From contig CAZVYG010000104.1 in NCBI GenBank assembly GCA_964631605.1, forward strand, positions 1 to 15,293: a stretch of 15,293 nt of DNA. The letters run 5' to 3'. Made by a program: the position numbers and the translations under genes. Below are positions 1-6,304 of this stretch, in pieces. The notes beneath the pieces are model-generated. The model ran no database searches and had not been told where the DNA came from. It saw nothing but the letters and a program-made list of their open reading frames with translations. The stretch is from JARKQH01 sp964631605 (GTDB lineage Bacteria > Verrucomicrobiota > Verrucomicrobiia > Limisphaerales > UBA8199). Positions within the stretch are counted from its first letter, which is position 1. Each line of letters starts with the position of its first letter.

Positions 1-60
1 CGCATCCACTCATAAAATACATAAGTCCTTGTTGTACAAGCATAAAATTAAAAAAAGTTG
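1..60. other. AT-rich intergenic edge with a small palindrome
   Basis: This stretch is clearly richer in A and T than the rest of the window. The octamer CATAAAAT occurs twice (11-18 and 41-48). Between the copies lies a dyad, CTTGT/ACAAG (28-32 with 36-40), which contains the perfect palindrome TTGTACAA (32-39). It could be an operator, a terminator remnant or the end of a repeat. No well-spaced -35/-10 pair was found here, so no promoter is called. Confidence 0.35.
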
Positions 61-74
61 TGAGTAATACAAAG

Positions 75-164
75 AGGGGACTGCCGCACTCCAAGCCGCT
101 TCGCGACCTTCAAGCGCCTCCGGCCAACGCGCCAGCGTCTTGGACTGCGCCAGGCCTCTGGCGC
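75..164. repeat. REPIN-like pair of inverted hairpin repeats
   Basis: Two copies of one short repeat lie in opposite orientation, about 22 bp apart. The minus-strand copy is at 105-75. It matches the third copy (14848-14878, + strand) over 31 bp with two mismatches, but has lost four bases of its 3' stem arm. The plus-strand copy is at 128-164 and keeps a perfect 7-bp hairpin (147-153 with 158-164, loop GCCT). Such inverted pairs resemble the REPIN arrangement of REP sequences. No RAYT-type transposase gene is in the window. An open frame continues argB upstream through this region, but it is repeat-derived and is not considered coding. Confidence 0.65.
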
Positions 165-293
165 TTTCGGCCCGGGGATGGCGCCGCGCCGCCGAAAAAC
201 CAGAAGCCAAAAGGTGAGGAGGCCCGGGTACTACAAACCTTTCGCCCGGCTGGCCGCTTGTGCCGCGCAACGCCCTCCTTTAAGCTGCGCGCC
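165..293. other. argB upstream region, no gene recognised
   Basis: This is GC-rich sequence between the inverted repeat pair and the argB start codon. I see no Shine-Dalgarno sequence, no arginine-rich leader ORF and no clear promoter. The argB promoter may lie here or further upstream. Confidence 0.4.
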
Positions 294-1169
294 ATGCAAA
301 ATCTGATTGCCAAAGCGGCAACGCTGCTCGAGGCGCTGCCCTATATTCAGAAGTTCAGCGGGGCGACTTTTGTCGTCAAATACGGTGGCAGTTTCATGGA
401 CTCGCCCGATCCGGAAGTGCGCACAGGCGTGGCGCGGGACCTGGTGTTTCTCGAGGCGGTGGAAATCAACCCGGTGGTGGTTCACGGCGGCGGCAAAGCC
501 ATCAGCCGCGCCATGGAGAAGTCCGGGCTTAAACCGACGTTCATCCAGGGCCAGCGGGTAACCGACGAGGCGGTGGTCAAAATTGTGGATGAGGTGCTCT
601 CGCGCGAAATCAATCCGGAGGTGGTGGCGACGATCAACTCGCTGGGCGGCGCGGCGCGCGGGTTCCCCGGGCCGGAGATTTTTAAATGCCGAAAGGCCCG
701 GGTCCACGGGGCCGACGGCAAGGAGATCGAGCTGGGTTTTGTCGGGGAAGTGACGGAAGTCAGGACGGCTCCGCTGCTGGAATGCATTGCGCAGGGGGTC
801 ACTCCCGTGATCAGCCCCACGGCGCGGGGGGAGGATGGCCGCATTTACAATTGCAACGCGGACATCGCGGCCGCGCAGGTGGCGATCGCCCTTAAAGCCC
901 GCCGGCTGGTTTTTATGAGCGACGTGCCCGGCTTGCTGGAGAATCCCAAGCGGCCCGATTCGGTCATTTCGCAACTGCGCATCGGGCGGGTGGACGCCCT
1001 CAAGCAGGCGGGGGTGATAGACAAGGGGATGATCCCCAAGGTGGACAGCGCGGTGGCGGCGATCAAGTCCGGCGTGGAAAAGGTTTCGTTTGTGGACGGG
1101 CGGGTGCCGCACGCGCTGCTGCTGGAGATTTTCACCGACGAAGGGGTCGGGACCGAGGTGGTGCTCTAG
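294..1169 (+). CDS. argB: N-acetylglutamate kinase (ArgB)
   Basis: This enzyme phosphorylates N-acetyl-L-glutamate with ATP, the second step of cytoplasmic arginine synthesis. The 291-residue product has the amino-acid kinase fold motifs in order: VVKYGGS near the N-terminus, VVVHGGGKAISRAM (the family more often has HGGGP), QGQRVTD, then NCNADIAAAQVA and MSDVPGLL. KGMIPKVDSAVAAIKSG and DGRVPHALLLEIFTDEG close the C-terminal part. An N-terminal helix (LEALPYIQKFSG) precedes the first strand, as in hexameric arginine-inhibited NAGKs, so feedback inhibition by arginine is likely but inferred. The ATG at 294 is chosen because homology begins there; the upstream open frame runs through repeats. 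murJ begins 41 bp downstream and may be cotranscribed. No other arg gene is in the window. Confidence 0.96.
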   Translation: MQNLIAKAATLLEALPYIQKFSGATFVVKYGGSFMDSPDPEVRTGVARDLVFLEAVEINPVVVHGGGKAISRAMEKSGLKPTFIQGQRVTDEAVVKIVDEVLSREINPEVVATINSLGGAARGFPGPEIFKCRKARVHGADGKEIELGFVGEVTEVRTAPLLECIAQGVTPVISPTARGEDGRIYNCNADIAAAQVAIALKARRLVFMSDVPGLLENPKRPDSVISQLRIGRVDALKQAGVIDKGMIPKVDSAVAAIKSGVEKVSFVDGRVPHALLLEIFTDEGVGTEVVL

Positions 1170-1210
1170 GCGTGGACTCGCTCCCGGCCAGCGGCTAGAC
1201 TGCGCGGTCC

Positions 1211-2776
1211 ATGTCGCAGATGCTCAAATCCTCGGGGGCGATGGCCGCCGCCACCATGACCAGCCGCGTGCTGGGCATGGCGCGCGAGATGGTTTATGCG
1301 GCTTTCATGGGCAACACCTGGGTGGCCAGCGCGTTCATCCTTGCCTTTCAGGTTCCCAACCTCTTCCGCCGGTTGCTGGGTGAAGGCGCGCTCACCGCCG
1401 CGTTCATCCCGATTTTCAAACGCAAAGGCGTGGTCGAAGGCGAAGCCGCCATGTGGCGGACGGCCAATGTGGTCATCTCCGGCCTGCTGGCCGCCGCGGG
1501 CGCGATCACGCTTCTTTCGATCGTGGTGATTTCGGTTCTGCTGTGGGTCGGCAGTTACCGGGAGGAGACCGAACTGATGCTGCGCCTGCTGCGCCTGATG
1601 TTTCCTTACATGCTCCTGGTGTGCCTGGCCGCCGTTTTGATCGGCATGGCCAACGCCCGCGGCCACTTCTTCATCCCCGCCCTGGGGGCCGCCATCCTGA
1701 ACGTGGTGATGATCGCCAGCGTGCTGTTCCTCGCTCCGCGCATGGGGGCGACCCTGCCCGAGCAAATCCGGGCCCTGGCCATCGGTGTCGTCCTGGCCGG
1801 CATGGCGCAGGTCCTGTTTCAACTGCCCAGCCTCTCGCGCGAAGGCTACCGCTATGAATGGGTCTCGCCCTGGCGCGACCCGGTCGTGCATGAAGTGGTG
1901 CGCAAGATGGTCCCCGGTTCGATCGGAGTGGCCGCATTCCAAATCAACGTCCTGTTCACTCAGTTTTTCTCATTCTGGGTCGAGGGCACCATTGTCTCGA
2001 CGTTCAACTATTCGGTCCGGCTCATGGAACTGCCGCAAGGCATGTTCGGCATTTCCCTCGCCACGTACCTTTTGCCCACTCTCGCCGGGCTGGTGGCCGA
2101 AAAGAACTACGGCCAGTTCCGGCAAACCCTCAGCCAGGGACTCAGTTACCTGGCCTTTGCCAACCTCATCGCCGCCGCCATCTCGCTGAGCCTGGCCCAG
2201 CCCATTGTCCGCCTGGTCTTCGAGCGCGGAGAATTCGGTCCCGACGCCACCGTGCGAGTGGCGCTGGCCCTGGCCTGCCTGGCTCCCGGGTTGCTGTTGT
2301 TCTCGATGAACAACATCCTCGCGCGCGCGTTTTATGCCCTCGACGACATCCGGACCCCGATGAAAATCAGCATCCTCTGCCTCGGGCTTAATCTGGTGTT
2401 CGCCTTCTGGCTGGTGCAACGGTACCGCGAGGCCGGGCTGGCCGTGGCCAACACCCTCAGCGCCACGCTCAACACCGGCCTGCTCACCTACGCGCTGCGC
2501 CGCAAAATCGCGCGCCTGGACTGGGCCGATTTCCTTCGTTCCCTGCAAGTGCTCGTCCCGGCGGCGGCGGCGGCCGGCGTCGCTGCTTTCTTCATTCACG
2601 CCGCCTGGGACCGCCGTTTCGGCCACCAATCCCTCCTCCCGCAACTGGGGGCGGTCTTCGTTCCCACCGCGGCCGCCGCCTTGGTCTATTGGGCCGCGGC
2701 CTGCTGGGGAAAAGTCCCCGCCGCCAGCGACATTGTCGCGGCTCTCCGCCGCCGACTGGGTTCCACCCGGCCCTGA
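1211..2776 (+). CDS. murJ: Lipid II flippase MurJ (MviN family)
   Basis: This integral inner-membrane protein of the MOP superfamily moves lipid-linked peptidoglycan precursor (lipid II) across the cytoplasmic membrane. The 521-residue product has about 14 hydrophobic segments along its whole length, the normal MurJ size. Diagnostic motifs are SRVLGMAR at residues 18-25 (R19 and R25 match the essential Arg18/Arg24 of E. coli MurJ), VPNLFRRLLGEGALTAAFIP, and the mid-protein signature LPQGMFGISLATYLLP. The first ATG, 41 bp after argB, gives an N-terminus aligned with the family; it has no Shine-Dalgarno sequence. The last 40 or so residues are a less conserved hydrophobic tail. A 5-bp hairpin (CCTTT/AAAGG) follows the stop codon but has no T-run, so termination there is uncertain. 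Confidence 0.95.
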   Translation: MSQMLKSSGAMAAATMTSRVLGMAREMVYAAFMGNTWVASAFILAFQVPNLFRRLLGEGALTAAFIPIFKRKGVVEGEAAMWRTANVVISGLLAAAGAITLLSIVVISVLLWVGSYREETELMLRLLRLMFPYMLLVCLAAVLIGMANARGHFFIPALGAAILNVVMIASVLFLAPRMGATLPEQIRALAIGVVLAGMAQVLFQLPSLSREGYRYEWVSPWRDPVVHEVVRKMVPGSIGVAAFQINVLFTQFFSFWVEGTIVSTFNYSVRLMELPQGMFGISLATYLLPTLAGLVAEKNYGQFRQTLSQGLSYLAFANLIAAAISLSLAQPIVRLVFERGEFGPDATVRVALALACLAPGLLLFSMNNILARAFYALDDIRTPMKISILCLGLNLVFAFWLVQRYREAGLAVANTLSATLNTGLLTYALRRKIARLDWADFLRSLQVLVPAAAAAGVAAFFIHAAWDRRFGHQSLLPQLGAVFVPTAAAALVYWAAACWGKVPAASDIVAALRRRLGSTRP

Positions 2777-2855
2777 CCCTTTTGCAAAGGAGGGCGCCGG
2801 CCGGCCGATGACGAAGCCGTGAGTCCAGCACTCGAAAAATCTTTGGAAACAGGGC

Positions 2856-2884
2856 TTGACCGGGACCGGGAGGACCACTAGAGT
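2856..2884 (+). promoter_or_regulatory. sigma70-type promoter of the ilvB attenuator
   Basis: The sequence has TTGACC at 2856-2861 (5 of 6 to the -35 consensus), a 17-bp spacer, and TAGAGT at 2879-2884 (4 of 6 to the -10 consensus). The expected transcription start, about 7 nt after the -10 box, falls at 2891-2892. That is the A of the leader peptide ATG, so the leader peptide would be translated from a leaderless mRNA. The start site is predicted, not mapped. Confidence 0.65.
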
Positions 2885-2891
2885 GCGATTG

Positions 2892-2969
2892 ATGTTGAAA
2901 TCAATTCGACAAGTCGTACTGCTGGTAGTCGTTGTAAGCGACGCCGCCGTAGGCGTTTGTCGAAGATGA
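2892..2969 (+). CDS. ilvB leader peptide (attenuator), 25 aa
   Basis: This short ORF lies between the promoter and the terminator upstream of ilvB. It encodes 25 residues, of which 8 are Val, 3 Leu and 1 Ile. The core is the unbroken run VVLLVVVV at residues 8-15. The composition closely resembles the E. coli ilvB leader peptide, which also carries runs of Val and controls the same enzyme. Four of the eight Val codons are GTA, two GTC and two GTT, with no GTG; the 621-codon ilvB gene has no in-frame GTA at all, by my reading. Codons 17-24 overlap the 5' half of the predicted antiterminator, so ribosome position would decide which hairpin forms. No Shine-Dalgarno sequence precedes the ATG. The product probably acts only through its translation. 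Confidence 0.8.
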   Translation: MLKSIRQVVLLVVVVSDAAVGVCRR

Positions 2970-3000
2970 TTTGAATTTCGACAAAAACCCACGGCTGGCG
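2942..3000 (+). promoter_or_regulatory. Predicted antiterminator of the ilvB attenuator
   Basis: Two nested pairings are visible. The outer one pairs CGCCGCCGT (2942-2950) with ACGGCTGGCG (2991-3000), 9 bp with T2996 bulged. The inner one pairs TTTGTCGAA (2956-2964) with TTCGACAAA (2977-2985), a perfect 9 bp. Together they occupy both ends of the terminator's 5' arm (2982-2985 and 2991-2993) and so compete with it. A third possible hairpin, ACGCC/GGCGT (2941-2945 with 2952-2956), would block the outer antiterminator stem. A ribosome stalled early in the Val/Leu run leaves 2942-2964 free, giving readthrough; one reaching the stop codon covers it, giving termination. The structures were paired by eye, without energies. 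Confidence 0.65.
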
Positions 3001-3020
3001 ACGGTCGTGGGTTTTTGTAT
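2982..3020 (+). terminator. Intrinsic terminator of the ilvB attenuator
   Basis: A perfect 12-bp stem, CAAAAACCCACG (2982-2993) with CGTGGGTTTTTG (3006-3017), encloses a 12-nt loop. The stem core is GC-rich and the 3' arm ends in TTTTTG followed by TAT, the usual form of a rho-independent terminator. It lies 13 nt after the leader-peptide stop codon and 35 nt before the ilvB ATG, so it can act as an attenuator. Most of the T-run is inside the stem. Confidence 0.8.
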
Positions 3021-3052
3021 GCCCATGACGGCCGGCCAAAACCGTAGAAAAC

Positions 3053-4918
3053 ATGAGTATGATCAAAACAACCAAGAAAGCAGCCGCCCGCAAGCAGGGC
3101 GAACGAGGTCCCGCCATGTCGGGGAGCGAGATTCTCGTGGCGTGCCTCGAGCGGGAGGGCGTGGACACCATCTTCGCCTACCCGGGCGGCGCGAGCATGG
3201 AGATTCACCAGGCGCTGACCCGGTCGAAAATTCGGACGGTTTTGCCGCGGCACGAACAGGGGGGAGTGTTTGCCGCCGGCGGGTATGGCCGGGCGACGGG
3301 CCGGGCGGGGGTGTGCATGGCGACCAGCGGCCCCGGGGCCACCAACCTGGTCACCGGCATTGCCGACGCTTACATGGACTCGGTGCCCCTCATTGCGATC
3401 ACCGGCCAGGTCAACCAGGCCATGATCGGCAAAGGCGCCTTCCAGGAAACCGACATTTACGGGATGACTCTGCCGGTGGTCAAACACAGCTACCTGGTCA
3501 CGGACGTCAACGACATTCCGCGCATCGTCAAGGAAGCCTTTTACATCGCGCAGACCGGCCGCCCCGGACCGGTCCTGATTGATCTGCCCAAGAACATCCA
3601 GCAGGCCCGCACGCAGCCGGTTTTTCCCGCCGAGGTGACTTTGCGCGGTTATAACCCCTACCCCAGAGCCAGCGACCTTGCCCTCAACGAAATCATCGGT
3701 CTGATTGAGAAAGCCGAGCGCCCGGTGCTCTACGTCGGCGGCGGCATCATCACCGGCAACGCGGCCGCCGAGCTGCGCCGCTTCGCCGAGGCGACCCAGA
3801 TTCCGGTGACGACGACCCTCATGGGCTGCGGCGCGTTCCCGGAAGACCATCCGCTGTCGCTGCGCTGGCTCGGAATGCACGGGGCGGCCTTTGCCAATTG
3901 GGCCGTCAACGGCGAATACGAACCCCGCAAGAACCCGAACGAGCCGATGCGGTTGAAGGCTCCCGGGGCGGATTTGCTGCTGGCCTTCGGCGTCCGCTTC
4001 GATGACCGCGTCACCGGCAAAGTGGACAAATTCTGCGAGACGGGGACGATTGTTCACATAGACATTGACCCGTCGGAGATCAACAAGAACAAGCCGGCGA
4101 ACCTGCCGATCGTCAGCGACATCAAGTACGCGCTGGGGCGGCTGGTCCGCATGATCAAGGAACGGCCCATCCAGAAAAAATTCACGGCCTGGCACCGCCA
4201 AATCGAGGCGTGGAAAGCCAAGGCGCCGTTTGGTTACCGCGTGACCGAAGAGGTCATGAAGTCCCAGCACATGCGCGACCATCTCAAAGGCCGGGAAAGC
4301 GAGGTCATTCTGCCCCAGATGGCCATTGACCTGCTCTACCAGCTCACCAAGGGCGAGGCCATCATTACCACCGGCGTCGGCCAGCACCAAATGTGGACCG
4401 CGCAGTTTTACCGGTTCAAATACCCGCGCCAATTGCTCACCAGCGCCGGCCTGGGCGCCATGGGCTACGGCTACCCGGCCGCCCTGGGCGTCAAGGTCGC
4501 TTTCCCGGACCGCCAGGTCATTGACATTGATGGGGACGGTTCGTTCCTCATGAACATCCAGGAACTGGCCACGGCGCACATCGAAAAAATTGCCGCCAAG
4601 GCCATGATTTTGAACAACCAGCATCTCGGCATGGTGATGCAGTGGGAAGACCGCTTCTACGGTGGCAACCGCGGGAACACCTACCTGGGAGATCCCCAAA
4701 ACCGGAAAGCGATCTATCCGGACTACGTGGCCGTCTGCAACAGCTTCAACGTGAAGTGCGAGCGCGTGATGTTCCAGAAGGATCTGCCCGCCGCCATGGA
4801 GCGAATGCTTTCGGCCGATGAACCTTACGTCCTGGACATCATCGTTCCCTACACCGAGCACGTGTTGCCCTTCATCCCCGCCGGCCGCACCGTTGCGGAC
4901 ATGATTTGGGAGCCATAA
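3053..4918 (+). CDS. ilvB: Acetolactate synthase large (catalytic) subunit
   Basis: This thiamine-diphosphate and FAD enzyme condenses two pyruvates to acetolactate, or pyruvate with 2-oxobutyrate, at the start of Val, Leu and Ile synthesis. The 621-residue product has the three expected domains. The N-terminal PYR domain contains catalytic Glu68 in PRHEQGGVFAAGGYGRATGR, followed by TSGPGATNLVTGIADA. The central FAD domain contains GVRFDDRVTGK. The C-terminal PP domain contains the ThDP/Mg motif GDGSFLMNIQELAT (GDG at 494-496) with NNQHLGMVMQWEDRFY. The ATG at 3053 gives a Lys-rich N-terminal tail; 3059 and 3116 (MSGSEILV) are possible alternative starts. An attenuator lies directly upstream. 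No ilvN regulatory subunit follows; the next gene encodes an unrelated secreted protein 29 bp downstream. Confidence 0.96.
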   Translation: MSMIKTTKKAAARKQGERGPAMSGSEILVACLEREGVDTIFAYPGGASMEIHQALTRSKIRTVLPRHEQGGVFAAGGYGRATGRAGVCMATSGPGATNLVTGIADAYMDSVPLIAITGQVNQAMIGKGAFQETDIYGMTLPVVKHSYLVTDVNDIPRIVKEAFYIAQTGRPGPVLIDLPKNIQQARTQPVFPAEVTLRGYNPYPRASDLALNEIIGLIEKAERPVLYVGGGIITGNAAAELRRFAEATQIPVTTTLMGCGAFPEDHPLSLRWLGMHGAAFANWAVNGEYEPRKNPNEPMRLKAPGADLLLAFGVRFDDRVTGKVDKFCETGTIVHIDIDPSEINKNKPANLPIVSDIKYALGRLVRMIKERPIQKKFTAWHRQIEAWKAKAPFGYRVTEEVMKSQHMRDHLKGRESEVILPQMAIDLLYQLTKGEAIITTGVGQHQMWTAQFYRFKYPRQLLTSAGLGAMGYGYPAALGVKVAFPDRQVIDIDGDGSFLMNIQELATAHIEKIAAKAMILNNQHLGMVMQWEDRFYGGNRGNTYLGDPQNRKAIYPDYVAVCNSFNVKCERVMFQKDLPAAMERMLSADEPYVLDIIVPYTEHVLPFIPAGRTVADMIWEP

Positions 4919-4947
4919 TCGTTCCGGTGTGGCAGCCTGCCCGGCGC

Positions 4948-6003
4948 ATGCGCAGTTTATTATTCTGGATGGTCGCCCTCTCCGCGGCCGCAACACTTTC
5001 GGCCGCGGAGAAGACCTTTGACTTCTCTCAGTTGAAGGAGGGCCAGACGCCGTCCGGATTCCGGAGCGCGGTGGGCGGCGGGGGCAAGCCCGGGGAATGG
5101 CGCATCGTGCTGGACGAGGTGCCTTCCCTCATGCAGCCGATGACGCCCCAGGCCCCCTCGGTTTCGAAACGGCCGGTGCTGGCCCAGGTGGCCCAGGACC
5201 CGACGGACGAACATTTCCCGCTCTTCATCTACGAAGAGGAAGTGTTCGGCGATTTCACCCTCACCACCCGCTTCAAGACCGTTGCCGGCTCGGCTGAGCG
5301 CATGGCGGGCATCGCGTTCCGACTCCAGGACGAAACCAATTACTACGTCTTGCGCGCCAGCTCCCTCGGCAACACCTTCCGCTTCTACAAGGTCGTGAAT
5401 GGTGAACGCGGCACCATCATCGGTCCCGAAGTGCCCATCCGGAGCGGCGTCTGGCACGAGCTGGGCATCGAGTGCAAAGGCAACAAAATCCGCTGTTTTC
5501 TCAACGGCAAGGAGGCGTTCCCAACTCTCACGGACAGTTCGTTCACCAAGGGCAAAATCGCCTTCTGGACCAAATCCGATTCGGTCAGCTATTTCACCGA
5601 TACGCGGATCGTTTACACACCCCGCGAGCCGCCGGCGCAGACGCTGGTGCGCGAGCTGCTGAAAAAACAGAAGCGCCTGCTCGGCCTCAAAATCTATGTG
5701 GCCGGCGAACAGCCCAACACCACGCGGCTGGTGGCCAGCCGGGACGAAAGCGAGCTGGGCGCGGCCGGCGGTGACACCGAACTCAAAGTCATCCAGAGCG
5801 GGCAAATCTACTACGTCAAACGGGACGACTCAGCCATTGTCGTCATGCCCTTGCGCGACCGCAACGGGGAGCCGATCGCCGCCGCGCGCGTGATCATGAC
5901 CACTTTCCCCGGCCAGACCCAGCAAAACGCCGTCATCCGCGCCATGCCCATCGTCAAATCGCTCCAGGCGAAAATCCACAGTCTGCAGGACTTGGTGGAT
6001 TAG
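4948..6003 (+). CDS. Secreted LamG/DUF1080-like protein with Cache-like C-terminus
   Basis: The function is not established. The 351-residue product starts with a signal peptide (RSLLFWMVALSAAATLSA, cleavage near residue 20), so it is probably periplasmic or secreted. Residues of about 22-230 resemble the concanavalin-like DUF1080/LamG fold: KTFDFSQLKEGQTPSGF, then FTLTTRFKTVAGSAERMAGI, NYYVLRASSLGNTFRFYKV, WHELGIECKGNKIRCFLNG and GKIAFWTKSDSVSYFTD. Such domains often bind or cut glycans. Residues of about 230-351 (KIYVAGEQPNTTRLVASRDE, VVMPLRDRNGEPIAAARVIM) look like a Cache-type sensor domain, here without a membrane anchor or output domain. The ATG at 4948 is preferred over an in-frame ATG at 4906, which overlaps ilvB and would put 14 residues before the signal peptide. 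Possibly cotranscribed with ilvB. Confidence 0.7.
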   Translation: MRSLLFWMVALSAAATLSAAEKTFDFSQLKEGQTPSGFRSAVGGGGKPGEWRIVLDEVPSLMQPMTPQAPSVSKRPVLAQVAQDPTDEHFPLFIYEEEVFGDFTLTTRFKTVAGSAERMAGIAFRLQDETNYYVLRASSLGNTFRFYKVVNGERGTIIGPEVPIRSGVWHELGIECKGNKIRCFLNGKEAFPTLTDSSFTKGKIAFWTKSDSVSYFTDTRIVYTPREPPAQTLVRELLKKQKRLLGLKIYVAGEQPNTTRLVASRDESELGAAGGDTELKVIQSGQIYYVKRDDSAIVVMPLRDRNGEPIAAARVIMTTFPGQTQQNAVIRAMPIVKSLQAKIHSLQDLVD

Positions 6004-6304
6004 TGCCCGGGCCTGACTTGCCGCTGGACAAATCTGCCTGCCAGCGGGACGCCGTCCGCCACCCCTTGCGAACCCCATCCCAGCGGGGCTTCCGCCCGCA
6101 GTTGCCAGTGCCAGAGACGCGCCCACCGGTCGGAGTTGCCGCGGGCAAATGCGTTCAACCAACTTGAATTCAACAACTTAGACAATTCGAGAAGGTTCGT
6201 CCCCGCCAGTTATGTCGGGGCCTCGAATATGGGGCCAGAATCCGGCTTTGGGGTTTTCGGGTGGTCTGAGCCAAGTAGGCGAGCTTCTTGCTGTTTCACG
6301 CGGC
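6004..6304 (+). promoter_or_regulatory. 301-bp gap with nested dyads upstream of the HAD gene
   Basis: No convincing gene lies in this gap. After the upstream stop codon there is a 7-bp dyad (CCGCTGG 6021-6027 with CCAGCGG 6041-6047) without a T-run. A perfect 10-bp palindrome, TTGAATTCAA, is at 6164-6173. A nested stem-loop follows at 6185-6228: outer ATTCGAG/CTCGAAT (7 bp) and inner CCCCG/CGGGG (5 bp, 6201-6205 with 6216-6220). It could be a structured leader or a regulator site for the HAD gene. No good -35/-10 pair was found. Confidence 0.35.

Noticed and set aside
60..293. N-terminal extension of the argB reading frame
   Set aside because: The extension runs through the inverted hairpin repeats and has low-complexity composition; ArgB homology begins at the ATG at 294.
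2777..2815. Possible rho-independent terminator after murJ
   Set aside because: The CCTTT/AAAGG hairpin has only 5 bp and no T-run, and the following GGCCGGCC-rich stretch does not form a typical terminator.
4906..4947. Earlier in-frame start for the LamG/DUF1080-like protein
   Set aside because: It overlaps ilvB by 13 bp and would place 14 extra residues before a good signal peptide; the ATG at 4948 fits better.
1970..4996. Minus-strand open frame of about 1008 codons
   Set aside because: It is the shadow of murJ and ilvB, which carry full sets of family motifs on the other strand; the minus-strand protein is low in recognisable structure, and long antisense frames are expected in GC-rich DNA.
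6149..6181. Ten-codon Ser/Thr/Asn-rich ORF before the HAD gene
   Set aside because: Too short, and no paired terminator/antiterminator of the kind seen before ilvB.
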